Source of the DNA: Protea cynaroides
Taxonomy: Eukaryota; Streptophyta; Magnoliopsida; Proteales; Proteaceae
Length of the DNA stretch: 64,000 nt
Direction of reading: 5' to 3'
Assembly: GCA_028583415.1 (NCBI GenBank)
Contig: CM053269.1
Location: 28,338,254 to 28,402,253, forward strand
Shown: positions 33,472-45,301 of the stretch, in pieces
Numbering within the stretch: the first letter of the stretch is position 1
How the letters are laid out: each line of letters begins with the position of its first letter
The notes under the pieces: model-generated
Told to the model about the DNA's origin: nothing
What the model saw: the letters and a program-made list of their open reading frames with translations, nothing else
Databases searched by the model: none
Translations under genes and position numbers: made by a program

Positions 33472-35773
33472 ATGTCTGAGTTTGTGGGGTAAAAGGGGGA
33501 GACGGAGTCCAGTGTGGGGGGATTCGAAGATGATTGTACCTTGTCTGATCGAAGGGGTGGCGAGGATGTCACATCCTAGGGAGAGGGGTCAATAGGTGAG
33601 GGTTTTTATGAGTCCCAACAGGCCATGGGTTCCAAGGTAGAAACAACCACAAAAATTGAGGCTTTGGACTTTCCTTGTAATCTCACCCAGGCAGTTGTCG
33701 AAAAATTGAAGTTACAGTATATGAACCTTGATGACTATGTGATTAAACTCCTCGTGGCTGGGGAGCAAGCTTATTGACGGATGGACCGCGAAGTCTATTT
33801 TTACAATGATATGTTTTTAGCTGGTGTTTGTCTACCTCTGCCAGATGTAGTTGTCAGAATTTTGAATTATTATGAAGTAGCCCCTACGCAGCTTATGCCC
33901 AATACTTGGTACTCAGTTGCATGCTAGATGGTTAGCCTTATGCGTTTGAACATTAGGCCCACTCTGGCCTTGTTTTGAGCATGCTTTAAAATAAAAGACC
34001 ATGACCTTATTGGGTGGTATTATTTTTCGCGGAGAAAGAAAATGCCTGAATTTGTAAAGAACAAGAAGTCATCGATAAAAGGTTAGAAAGGGAGGTTTTT
34101 TTTTGTGTCCCGTGCCGAAGTTTTGTCCTTGCACAATCATTGGGAGCTTATCAGCTGGGGCCCATTCAACTCCAAACCAGGGCTTACTAGGGTTGAGAGT
34201 TTCCAGCTCGATCACATCAAGGGGCAGAGTCGGCGATATTGACTAACTGATAGACCCGATTCTCCTCCTCGAGCAAGGCTGATAGGTAAGGCCGAGGAGG
34301 GACGACCTTTGAGATCGACATATCTATCTATCATGCATGTCCTTATTTATCTTTGTTATTGTATGATTTCATCTCTTCCCTTAACTTGTCTTCTTTCTTG
34401 ATGTAGTGGGTCTTACTAAGGCTGAGCTGAGGGCTAAAATGGCGGCCCAAAACTAGGGGAAGAATGTGAAAAAGTGATTTAGGGTGGGGGTGTGCAGTAA
34501 CGTGGTTGCCCTACTCAGTGCACCCACTACTGTAGCACATGGGACCAATGTTTCCCCATTGACACAAGTTTCACCCAGTGCTAGTGGCCAGGAAGGAAGA
34601 GATCACGAGAACAAATAGAGGTTGATGAGATCCATCCCTACGCACTTCCTATAAATTCTGCTCTGCTAACCCTAGACTTCTCTGGGGCACATCTGTTGGA
34701 GGGAGTGGGCTAGACTCTTGGTGTGGGTTTATCAGATACCTTGCCTATTAGTTCGTCCCAAGTTAGAGCAACTATATTAGAGGGAGTTCAAAGTTCACCT
34801 GCTATTGAAGGGTCATGCCCTTCAAATGTTGTGACCACACAACTACTGGCGCCTCTCCCTTATTCAGACACCCGCCTTCATGAAGCTGTTGTGTATAATC
34901 CCGGGTTAGCCCTTACTACCGAAGATACTGCATTGGGAGATCTTCGTGCTGCTGTAGAGTTGCTTAAGGGGTCCGTACTGCAGAGAGATGAAGAGTTTGT
35001 CATTGCTATGCCGTCGCTGTCCCTACTGTCGGTGACTAAGACTCTCCATGCCTCGAAAAGTGTATGAAGTCTTTTTGTGCCACATTTTAGTCACGTTGTT
35101 ACTTAAATCTTATAGTTTTCCATTGCTATTTTTGTAGATGAACACCTATTGCAAGGAAACTGATAAGAGGTTGGGGTTGCTGGGCACATAACTTTATAAT
35201 GCACCATCCCGCTGTGAGGTTGTTACTAAGGAGAGGGATTCTTTGTCCACTCAAGTGGTATGTATGCAAGAGGAGATTAATTCCACAAAAGACTCTTTGA
35301 AGAGGGAGCAGTAGTTTAGGTCAGACGAGGCCCATGTTAAAGAGTCCGCAGTTAAGAGACCGATCGAGCTGGAGGGGGAGGTTGCGGCTTTGAAAGAGAG
35401 GAACCATAAGCTCAAGAAGAAGTCTGACTTAGCCAATGGCGTTATACAACGGTTCAAGAATGATCTTAAAGGGATCTCTCAATACGCCGTGCAATAGTAT
35501 AAGGAGTTGGAGGCTTTCAAGGACGATATTTTCACTAAGGCAGGCCCTTTATATTACTTGATCGTGAAAGCGATGATGAACTTTGTGCTTGAGCAGACGC
35601 CTGGATACGACTTCAGTCGGTGTGGTCAAGTTAAGGAGCTTTTGGACCATGAAGCCGCATTAGCCAACGAAGAGGAGGGTGAGGCTGATGGCGAGGGCGA
35701 GGGCGAGGTTGTGACAGAGCATGATCCTGTCTCTGAGGAGCTGGTAACAGTAGATGATGGTTCGCATCAGTAA
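33472..35773 (+). pseudogene. Antisense gene of C, 'putative gypsy type transposon' type, with two introns
   Basis: Opposite to gag-pol, between pol and the 3' LTR. One frame runs from ATG 33472 to the first donor at 34286. It is interrupted only by stops, most at places where Trp is expected (for example GLR-type GW(K) before GRFFFVS). Its pattern (FYNDMFLAGVCLPLP, VVVRILNYYEVAPTQLMPN, IGWYYFSRR, GRFFFVSR) fits the 'putative gypsy type transposon' domain as I remember it. Intron 1 (34286-34406, AG|GTAAG to TGTAG) and intron 2 (35062-35137, GTATGA to TTGTAG) both join exons in frame. A frameshift lies near 34600. The C-terminal part (35138-35770) is a coiled coil with an acidic Glu/Gly tail ending at TAA. 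Function unknown; likely nuclear. Confidence 0.75.
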
Positions 35774-36223
35774 ATAATAAATGCCTCCGAGGATATGACT
35801 TCTGAGCCAGTGTCTCACCCCATATCACCTCTAACTGCCCATATCACCTCTAACTGAGATGATGTTGAGCCTCGATCAGGGATAGATGGATGCGGTCGTT
35901 GTTGACGCTCAGAGCCTTGAAGATGCTGATTTGCCTGCTTCTTGACTTTTAGCTGTTTATCTTAGGAAGGGACCTATTACTTGACATTTCTTTTGACTTG
36001 TAATCTATAAAGAATGATTTTGTATCTCTTTTTGTTGGGCTGTAATGGGCGGAGAACATCTGTATTTATCTTTCATTTATGAAAAATGAAATTTGGCTTT
36101 GTGAAAATGCTTTGTCTCTTGGTGTTGTTTTTGCTTTAGGATTCTTGAAATTTTTCTAAGAATTGTAGCAAAGTTTTGAAATTTTTCTAAGTGTTGTAGT
36201 AATGTCTTTTTGTGTGTCTATCC
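35774..36223. other. 3' flank of the antisense gene
   Basis: T-rich; possible 3' UTR with ATGAAAAATGAAAT near 36080. No gene. Confidence 0.4.
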
Positions 36224-36905
36224 GATCTATCCTCTTCGGCCAAATGTGCTTGGTAATTATCGTGCTCTTTTGGCCGACTGGGTCCCGTTTATGGATGCAG
36301 TCCGGTCTATCCTCCTCAGTCAATGTGATCGATAATTAGCATGCAATTTTGGTCAACTGGGTTTCGATTATGGATGAAGTTCAATCTATCCTCCTTGGTC
36401 AAATATGCTCGGTAATTGGTGAGCTCTTTTGGCTGACTGGGTTTCAATTATTGATGAAGTCCGATCTACCCTCTTCGATCAAATATGTACGACAATTGGC
36501 GAGCTCTTTTGACTGACTAGGTATCAATTATGGATGAAATCCGATCTACCCTCCCCGGTCAAATATGCATGGTAATTGGCGAGCTCTTTTGGCCGACTGG
36601 GTGTCAATTATGGATGAAGTAGGTGAGCTCTTTTGGCCGACTGGGTGTCAATTATGGCGAAGTTTGCCTTGTCAAATGTGGTGTTGTTTTGGGGGCTTTT
36701 TTGGTTGCCTGGCCTTCATTATGGATGAAGTTCGATTTATCCTCTTCGATCAAATATGCTGATAATTGGTGAGCTCTTTTGGCTGACTGGGCCTCAATTA
36801 TGGATGAAGTCCGATTTTACCCTCCTTGGTCAAATATGATTGGTAATTGATGAGATCTTTTGGCAGACTGGATGTTAATTATGGAAGAATTCTGATTGGC
36901 GTAAT
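36224..36905. repeat. Tandem array 2 of C, about 8-9 units of 75-90 bp
   Basis: Units carry CCGATCTACCCTC, then TCGGTCAAATATGCTCGGTAA, then GAGCTCTTTTGGCCGACTGGG and CAATTATGGATGAAGT. The middle word also occurs in every unit of array 1, so the antisense gene is bracketed by arrays of a shared word. Tandem repeats near the 3' end are known from Tat/Ogre elements. Confidence 0.88.
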
Positions 36906-37044
36906 TTCAGTGATCTTTAATTAAACTTGATCTTGCAAAAAAGAAAAAAAAAAAACTGACTATCAAAGAGTTATAATCTATGTAAATACATCTGTAAAGG
37001 AAAAGAAAAGGGATGTGGGGGATCATTGCTAGAATTTTCATTGA

Positions 37045-37734
37045 CGCTCGGCATTCCATGCGCAGGGTAGCACCTTGCCATCTATATCTTCTAGGTGGTA
37101 ACTGCCATTCTGGTATGACTGAGTGACCTTATAGGGTTCTTCCTAATTGGGGGCCAGTTTAGCCTGATTGGATGGATCAGATGCGATTGTGCTCCGCAAA
37201 ACAAGGTCTCCTACTTGAAACTTGCGCTCCTTGGCCCACTTGTTGTAATGTTTCATGGTTTGTTGCTGGTGCACCGTAATTCTGAGCTGAGCTTGGTCAT
37301 GAGTTTTATGTAATAGGTCGAGATTGACTCGGAGTTTTTCATCATTGGTTTTAGGGTCATAGTGTGTGACTCTATGTGAGGGAACGCGGACTTCCAAGGG
37401 GATAACAACTTTACAACCAAAAGTTCATCTAACCAGTGCCCTTTGGTGCCTTCGAGGCATGTCTTGATCCCTTTGAGGAGAATCTTGTTAGTGCATTCAA
37501 TCTGACCATTGCTCTGAGGATGCTTCACCGTGCCATGCTTGTGGTTGATATTGTTCTCATCGTAAAATTTGGCGAAGGCCTTGTTATCGAATTGCTTACC
37601 ATTATCTGTGATTAGAACACATGGAATTCCATATTGATAGACCACATTTTTTTTAAAAATTCAAGGATTGTGCTCTCTGGTATGCTTGACACTGCTTCTG
37701 CTTCGGCCCCCTTTGTGAAGTAGTCTACCACAAC
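37045..37734 (-). pseudogene. C integrase, core and C-terminal part
   Basis: Integrase without chromodomain. On the minus strand: VDYFTKGAEAEAV at 37725, a frameshift in an A run near 37650, then YGIPCVLITDNGKQF (second catalytic Asp), HPQSNGQIECTNK (the catalytic Glu is normally in this segment), WLDEL, and a C-terminal ERKFQVGDLVLR domain ending near 37045. Interrupted by LTR A5 at 37735; the N-terminal part lies at 40062 and beyond. Stops and frameshifts show decay. Confidence 0.85.
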
Positions 37735-40061
37735 TATAAGACCCACACTAACCCAGTTTAATAGTGTCATGTCGTGTCAGGTTTTTCCCATCATAGCTAG
37801 CTCGAGTGAACCAATTGTATGAAGGAACCACAAGGCTAGGTAAGTGAAACAATGCAAAATCAATCAATTTTAGTTGTGTGGTTGACTACCTGAACTTGTG
37901 TAGTCGACCAGTCAATTTAAGAAGTGAGACCAGTCAATTTTAAATTGTGTGGTCGACACTGCTGGATTATGTGGTTGATGGATTTTGCGGTCACACAGTC
38001 GATCGCACAAACTCAGATTTGACTCCATGATTTGAAAACTTTTCAAAATTAAGGGGATCTCTTTCCTAATTGAGAGAGGACTCTATATGGAGGCTTTTAC
38101 TCTATATAGAGGACGTCCTTTTACTCTTTCACACTCTTTTGGATCAATCTCAAACCCTAAAACTAAGAGAGAAAGAGAGAGGAGAAGAATGAGAAGTTTG
38201 AAGGAAGGAGCTTAAAGGAAGTAGAAGGACTTGCAGAAGGAAAATTATTGTCAGATCTCAGCCAGCTGTGTAGAGAAGCCAACAATAAGTATCCTTGTCC
38301 CTGCAATGGGCTAGTTTAGGAATATAATGGAAAGTTAATGTTTAGATCATATTCAAAATTATGGTTTTGAACTTAGATAGTGATGTGTATGAGATTTGTA
38401 ATGGTAGTACAATGGTTAGGGCAGAGATGAAGGAATTGAATGGGTATTATGGCCATAGAACGACCATAGGATGAACCCTATTGCTGAGCTGAGAAGTTGA
38501 CTCAAGAAGAATACAGACTGAAAGACAAAAATCGACCAAACCTTATATGGTTGCATCACTGGTCGACCATAGTGGGACCAGTGAGTTAACCACAGTCATT
38601 CGGGAAGTGTCCCAGAGTTGTGTGGTCTCATCAATGGTTGCATGATGCATGACCACAAAGTCGACCACACAGTGTCTGTCGACATATACTGGCAACCACA
38701 GAGTCGACCAATCAACCTTTGAGGGATCTGTTTTGTTTTTTGACTGCTGTAACTTGATACTATCGAGCCCTAACTTGAATCCATTAATTCTTAGGTTTCC
38801 AACTACTTCAAAGTAACTTCCAAAGCTTGGTAGGGAATCAAATATCGATTACAGGTGAGGAAACAAGACCTAAACTAACTGGATAATAACAAGCTATTGT
38901 CTTTATTTTATTTGTCTAATGCTATGATTGATACCATGCTTATATGATTGTAATGTGCATCTCACATGTCATCTAATATTACTGCTATTCCTATTCATGC
39001 ATATTTATTTTATTATTTTATTTAATTATTGATGATGAGAGGAATAGACATGTTTTTATGAGTGTGGTTGGTGTACTGTGTGGGAAGGGGTTTGTGATCC
39101 CTAAACCATGCATCACATTGACGTCGTCGTATCGCTATTACCTTAGCGAAACTAGTACGTCATAGGGCATCAGGGGGTGGACGTGGTACTATGGTCTTTG
39201 GCCTGACCACCAGACTCTAGCTCTATCTCTATGGACGTATTGAGGGATGCTGGGGTAAGGCCTTGGATACACGTAGATGACATCTAGGATTGCTTAGTCA
39301 TGAGCTCAGTTTTCAAGCCCTCGCCAGTAAGGGCATACGTACTGGTATGGGTAGGGTATTAGGGGAAGTATTGGTAGATTGTGATCTGAATACATTAGCT
39401 CTATCTTTATTCCATGGTGGATGCATGTGGGATGAAAATGGTGTTTAATCCATTGGGTGTATTCACACACTCGTGTATAGAGATGCGGTGGACGCTAATC
39501 CTTTCTATAGCACAGTTGTAAACTTAAACCAGACCAAAGATATAAATTGAATGCATGCATATGTTTACACATTATTTTATTTACTCATTGAGCTATGTTG
39601 TGTGCTCACCCCTCGATGTCAAATATTTTAGTTGATGATGCAGGTCTTAGAGTAGAAGACTATATGGAGGCACCGTCGTATGGACACATGGCAGCGATGG
39701 ATACATAGGCTATAGAAGAGTAGCCTGACTCTACGTGCTAGTGTGTCCAATGTGTGAACTCCTAGATTTACTTCTATTTTGTTACGGGACGTGTAATAAA
39801 TTATATACTTATGTATTGGTTTATTTGGAGATAACTGGAATATTTATTTACTTATCATGTTAGACCTCAGTTCATTATTAATAAGACTTCTGCTATTTAT
39901 TTATTTTTGGATAAGTAGATAATCTACTATTTACTTTATTATCTCTGATTGGTGTAGAATATGTATTTGGTTTGGATTATTGGCACGGTCTTTCGAGATC
40001 CTGGCTTGAACCGTTGGTTCGTATGACAGTTCATTCATACTTCTGGTTTATTATCTTGACA
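37735..40061 (+). mobile_element. Solo LTR, family A (copy A5), inside the C integrase
   Basis: 2327 bp, starting TATAAGACCCACAC (TGTAAG mutated) and ending ATCTTGACA. Flanks are acaac and ataaa, so the duplication has decayed or the right end has been trimmed. Word cluster 1 is at about 37865-38010 and cluster 2 at about 38545-38720, both with TGTGGTCG-type flanks. A TATATAGA box is at 38103-38110. The U5 part is clearly homologous to A0. Confidence 0.85.
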
Positions 40062-40500
40062 ATAAAAATTTTTCTCTGATAACGGGCGGAAGGGAAAGGG
40101 CCCATGATGTCCATACCCCATGTGGCTAAGGGGATAGGTGATGATGAAATTATTTGCAAAGGAGCTGCTGGGAGGTGGGGGATAGGGGTAAAAACTGGCA
40201 TTTTTTATATTTTTTGACATATTCTAGGCACTCTTCTTTCATCATCGGCCAGTAGTTGCCTTGTCTTAGAATTTTGTGTGCCAAAGCCCTTCCTCCTAAA
40301 TGTGCACCACCAATTCCCTTGTGAACATCTTTGATTGCGAGGGCCGCTTCGGAGGGTCACAAACATCGGAGTAGCGGAAATGTGACTACTTTCTTGTACA
40401 AGATATCTTAGTCGAGTACATAGTGAGTGGCCTTAGGCTGTATTCTTCTAGCTTCCTTTCTCTCTTCTAGGAGGAGTCTATCCATGAGATATGAATAGAT
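40062..40500 (-). pseudogene. C integrase N-terminal part
   Basis: Continues the integrase beyond LTR A5. Near 40125-40075 the minus strand reads GMDIMGPFP, the start of the Tat integrase core, and joins the VDYFTK piece across the LTR. Upstream, 40180-40500 holds the degenerate zinc-binding region. Frames change several times. Confidence 0.7.
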
Positions 40501-40639
40501 TGGATCTATCCACGACATCTCTACCATGGATGGAATCACTATTTTTTTTGTTTAGATAAACACTTGCTTTGGTCAGGATTTCTGTATATATTGAGTGACT
40601 AAGATCAGATAATTCTAAGGTTGCTAACTTGGAGAGAGC

Positions 40640-40985
40640 ATCGGTCTATGTGTTCTGGTCCCTTAGAATGTGTCTAAGTGTGAAAGTATCAAAGGCCAAT
40701 GCATCCTCCCCCACCTTCTATAAATATGCTACTATGTTTTCTTTTTGTGCCTCATAGTCACCATTGACTTGTTTCACGATCAGTTGGGAATCACTGGAGA
40801 CTTCTACTTTTTTAGCCAGTAATGCTTTAGCTAGGCGAAGTCCGACAAGGAGAGCTTCATACTCAGCCGCATTGTTCGACGCTCAGAATTTGTATCGTAG
40901 TGCATACTGAATTTGAAAACCCTCTAGAGTAGTAAGTATGAGGCCAGCTCCACATTCTCCTTGGTTAGAAGCCCCATCTACAAAT
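40640..40985 (-). pseudogene. C second RNase H (archaeal-type) domain
   Basis: On the minus strand: LFVDGASNQGECGAGLIL, then ASNNAAEYEALLVGLRLAKAL after a stop, then VSSDSQLIVKQVNGDYEAQ. The DG, E and DSQ residues are the catalytic acidic set of this RNase H type. A second RNase H after the normal one is characteristic of the Tat lineage. Stops at the YKF and AYL positions. Confidence 0.85.
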
Positions 40986-40989
40986 AATG

Positions 40990-41520
40990 TCTATAGGAGC
41001 TACGGTATGCTCTCCTCCTTCTTTCCTTGTACTTCTTCCTCGGCTTCTTCTGGTAGTGACAATTCAATGAGGAAATAGGCCAGGGCCTGTGCCTTGATCG
41101 CGTACGTGATTTGTAATTGATATCAAACTTGCCTAATTCAACTGCCCAATTAATTATGCGTCTGGAGACATCTGATAGAGACAAGATTTTCTTTAAGGGC
41201 TGAGATGACTATAGAGTGTGCCTGGAAATACGGGTGAAGCTTTCTTGCCGTGGTAACTTGGGCTAGAGTAATCTTCTCAATAAATTTATACCGTGTCTCC
41301 ACGTCGAGCAGTATTTTTCTCACATAATAAATTGGTCTCTGTGTGGTATCGACCTCTTTAAGTATTACCGCACTGACAGCTTTGAGAGATACTGTGAGGT
41401 ATAACTCCAAACTGTCCCCCACTTCTGGCTTAACCAAGAGTAGGGGAGATGCTAGGTATGCCTTCAGCTCATCAAATGCTTGTTGGCATTCTGCCGTCTA
41501 TTCAAATGTTTTGTTTCCTT
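40990..41520 (-). pseudogene. C first RNase H domain
   Basis: Degenerate gypsy RNase H joined to the RT: LYLTVSLKAVSAVILKEVD, QRPIYYVRKIL, ETRYKFIEKITLAQVTTARKL, then after a frameshift a GRLINWAVEL-like segment with NWAVELGKFDI. As in other Tat elements this domain has lost the usual catalytic residues (LTVS replaces TDAS), consistent with replacement by the second RNase H. Confidence 0.8.
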
Positions 41521-41574
41521 TCAGGGTTTGGAAAAATGGGAGGCACTTATCAGCCGACCTCGACATGAATCTAC

Positions 41575-42540
41575 TTAAAGCCATGATCCTTTCACCTTCG
41601 TGGGAGCAGGTATGTCGAGGATGGCCGATATTTTTGCTGGGTTCGCCTTAATGCCATGGCTAGAGACCATGAATCCAAGGAACTCTCCTGAGGTGACGCC
41701 GAAGGCGCACTTTGCTGGGTTGAGCTGCATTTGGTGCTTCTTAAAGGCACCGAATGCTTCCTCCAGATCCTTAACATGATTGTTTCCTATCAAAATTTTC
41801 ACCAGCATGTCGTCTACATAAACTTTGACATTTCTTCCAATTTGCTCTTCAAAGATTCGATTGACTAACCGTTGGTATGTAGCCCTGGCATTTTTAATTC
41901 CAAAGGGCATGACATCATAATAGAATAGTCCATGGTTAGTGATGAAGGGCTATCTTCTAGGCATCCGCTACATGCATTTTGATCTGGTTGTTGCCGGAAT
42001 ATGCATCCATGAAACTTAGTTGTTCATGTCCTATAGTGGCATCGATCAGTTGATCGATCCGAGGAAGCGGAAAACTATCTTTCGGGCATGCCTTGTTGAG
42101 GTAGGAAAAATCGATGCATATGTGCCTTTTACCTCCTGGTTTGGGAACCATAACTACATTAAAAATCCACACCATATAATTGACCTCCCTGATGAATTTG
42201 GCCTTTAATAGCTTTTCCACTTCCTCATCAATAATGAGTTGTCGAGCCAAAGTGAATGATTGTTACTTCTATCGAATAGGGTGATGCGATGCTAAAATAA
42301 TGTTCTACTACTTCTCTCAGGATCCCGGGCATATCCGCGGGGGACCAAAGAAATATATCTGCATTATTGTGTAAAAAAGTTATCAATTCTGTCCTCCAAG
42401 GTTTGGTGAGAGTCAAACCTATTTGGACTATTCTTTTTGGATCGGCCTCGTTGAGAGGGATTCTGATCAGGTCCTTTGTCAGGGTTCCCATTTGTTGTTT
42501 AGGATCATCCCAAATATCATCGATGTGAATTGGCATAGCT
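41575..42540 (-). pseudogene. C reverse transcriptase domain
   Basis: Segments in order: DIFLWSPADMPGI near 42350, EEVEKLLKAKFIREV, HICIDFSYLNKACPKD and FPLPRIDQLID, then FMDAYSGNNQI (first catalytic Asp kept), PFGIKNARATYQRLVN, YVDDMLVK (catalytic pair kept), and FLGFMVS. Frameshifts near 41930 and 42230. Wording (KACPKD, DAYSG, YVDDMLVK) is typical for Tat/Athila. Confidence 0.9.
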
Positions 42541-42821
42541 TATGCAGGCTTTTTGTAATTAGTGAGTTTGGTCGAATAACATTTTCATGAGACTAGTTGG
42601 TCAGTGCAGAACTCTCCAGCTCCTCTAGGAGTGGGGAACTTGATCACAAGATGATATGTTGAAGGAAAGGATCGAAGGGCTCATAGATGAGGAATTCAAA
42701 ATAGGGCGTTGTGTGATGAAGGAACGTCCACTACCAAACCTTTCACCATGACTAAGTCACCTGAAAAACTTACGAGCAGATTATTGACCGGTAACAATCA
42801 CTCAGGAGAAATCTCCATGCA
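42541..42821 (-). other. Linker between C protease and RT
   Basis: Degenerate coding sequence with stops in all minus-strand frames. The position corresponds to the protease-RT connector of Tat polyproteins. Confidence 0.4.
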
Positions 42822-43163
42822 TTAAAAGGCCTGCCAATAAATTATGTCCACGGAGCTTCCTGTATCAACCATGATTTTGTGTACATCACTATCTTCAATG
42901 CACATGGTGATAACAATTGCATCTTCATGAGGGACCTCTAATCTGTACAAGTTTTCATTACTGAATATTAAGAAGTCACCTATTCGAGCTCTCTTCCTCG
43001 GCCATTCAGTTGATTTGACCATTCTCGCATAAGCTTTTAACGCCTTTGAGGAAGTATTTCCTGCTGCAGGGCCGCCAGTGATGGTTTGAATTGGTTTTCG
43101 TCTTTCCTTGGAGGGTTCATATTCTAAATCCTTTGTCGAGGCCAAGGCGGCATTCTTGGTCAA
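42822..43163 (-). pseudogene. C aspartic protease domain
   Basis: An open stretch beginning in the gag-protease linker, with ITGGPAAG and SKALKAYAR, then the active-site segment IMVDTGSSVDIIYWQAF. DTGSS is a normal retropepsin active site. A stop follows shortly after. Confidence 0.85.
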
Positions 43164-45155
43164 CTATGGTCGGTTTTGAACCTTGCTAGCCGATGCTGAA
43201 CTAATATCACTTTCTCCTAACATCCTTGCTCTTGTGGGTAGGACATACCCAGGTTTCGTAATTCTGATTGCATTGACTCTATCAAAAGGTGAGTTCAAAC
43301 ATGGCTCTGGTGCATCCAAGATTATCCGTGGTGGAGGAGGCCAAGTCTAATCTTGGCGATGCTAGCTGATCCGTGGGTCAGTCCTTAATAAAGGCTTTTT
43401 TCTTGTCTCTAGGGTATTGAGAATTCTTTCTTTCTCATAAATTTGTTGCAAGACAGGATCGAGCTTGAAATCAAACCCTTACATCAAGATTGGTGGGGGT
43501 TGGACCTCTTTCGTGTCCTTCCTCATGTTGTTGAGGTGTGTGCTCACAACGCTGATCTCGATATCCCGCTCTTACTCTTTTTCTCTCCTCTCTCGGAGGA
43601 TCTCCTCTATCTTCTCTCCTTTCTTTTCTTCTGACTTTTCTTCTTCTTCTCTTCTTGGTTTCCTTGTGGGATTTCTTTGGCTAGGTGGCAGAGGTGGCAT
43701 CCTCCAATCCTCCAGTGGGGGTGTTGGTGTTCTGGGTGCATCATGGTTAACATACTGACCATAGTATCCTCTCCTGATGAGATCATCAATCTCGGTCTGC
43801 AAATTCCAACATTCATTGGTGGTATGGCCAATGTGGCGGTGATAACGATAGAATTTGCTTGGGTTCCTTGTCTTAGCCTCGGTTATGATTTTTGGGGCCT
43901 TTGGAGATACCCATCCTTTGTAATGGGCATGTAGACATCCCTAAGGGGTTTCTTCAGTGGAGTATAATCGTCGAACCTTCTCAGGGGTCATGGGGCTCTA
44001 GCTTCTTCTTTTCTTGATCTCATATACTCCCATGGGCATCTTGGATCTCTTCCTTCATCTGCTCTTTTGCTCGGAGTGGTGGTCATACCCTTGTTAGCCT
44101 CATAGACTTCATTCACGGTTGCGTATTTCTCGCACCGAGCCAGTAGCTCTTATAGGTCGGCCGGTTCCTTCTTTGCAATGGAGAATCGGAGATTCTCATT
44201 AGTGACAGCTGCCCTTAAGGTGGCATAATGGACCGGATCTTCAATGTACTTAACTTGAGCACCTCTAGGTTAAACTTAGCAAGAAACGCACGCAGAGATT
44301 TACCAGGCTTTGCTTCATGTCCATAAGGTGCGCGGTAGTTTTCGTTATACCTTGCTTCCATGAAAGCGCATTCAGAATAGCTTACTCATCGTCTTGAATG
44401 AATCAATTGACCTTGGGGGTAGGTTGTTGAACTACATCCTTGCTACGCCTTTTAAGGTGAGGGTAAAATCCCTATACATGGTTGCATCTGGATTTATGTG
44501 GAGTACCATCGCGCTTACGAAATTATTCAAGTGCTTGACCGGGTCAGTGGATCCATTGGTGGCATGCTAAAGCGCTTTGGCAAGGGCTTTCATGAGGATG
44601 TCGGTGAGAAGATTATTCGTGGAATAGTCTCTTTCTTCATCTGGAGCAACACCCACCTTCTCCATGGTCTCGACCTTTTATTGCAGAAGCATTAACTGAT
44701 CCTCAATCCTTGTTGCTACCTCTGGGTGCATGGGTGCCTTTCTTCTGTCATTCACACCGATAACAACCTTTGGTAGGGGCACGTGCTGTGGTATCAAGCT
44801 CTTCCAAAATTTCCTCTTTTTGTCCGACCTCGATTCTCTATGATGGTCTGAGCCTTTCTCTAACTGGTATCCTGTCGTACTGTGAGGTAAAACCAGTACC
44901 ACTCCCTTCTTGTGAGGAGGCCACCCTATCTGCCCCACCCTCGCCACCCTTATTTCTTGGTTGTCTTGGTTGGTTTTGGCGAGGGGGCTCTGGAGGGTCA
45001 ACTTGCGCATTAGGATTGAAGGGAGGAATAACTCCTATAGGAGGTCGAGAAGTAGCTCCGGTGGCAGGAGCCTTGATTCCCCGTAGGGCTCCGGTCATGA
45101 TCTCCAGTTCTTGCACCACTGTGTCAAACTGTTCGTAGGTGACATATGTTTCCAA
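43164..45155 (-). pseudogene. C gag
   Basis: Starts at ATG 45155 with a Pro-rich N-terminus. The gag core is broken into frames, with a WFNNLPPRSIDSF segment near 44430 and a KKEPADLYELLARCEKYATVNEVYEA stretch near 44190-44100. It continues with DYTPLKKPLRDVY near 43960 and a zinc-finger-like YRYHRHIGHTTNEC followed by IDDLIRRGY near 43860-43770, then a Lys/Glu-rich tail. This order is that of Tat gag proteins. Confidence 0.8.
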
Positions 45156-45301
45156 TGTTGGTGTTGGATTTGCGGCTCTTTTACCCTTCTCCCTTGTCTG
45201 TCAAGGGTTTGCTCGTCTTGTTTCTTGAAGGTTTATGGCTAGAGGCTCGATCATTGGTGGATTTAGATTAATTGTATGGATTCTTATTCTCTAAGGATTC
45301 A
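45156..45301 (-). other. C leader, left of A3
   Basis: Non-coding; ends in attca, the A3 target duplication. It continues at 48347-48403. Confidence 0.6.

Noticed and set aside
34723..35067. Separate small plus-strand gene in element C
   Set aside because: It is an internal exon of the antisense gene; its apparent stop falls just inside intron 2.
41343..41651. Plus-strand frame opposite the C RT/RNase H
   Set aside because: Shadow of the minus-strand pol gene; no own features.
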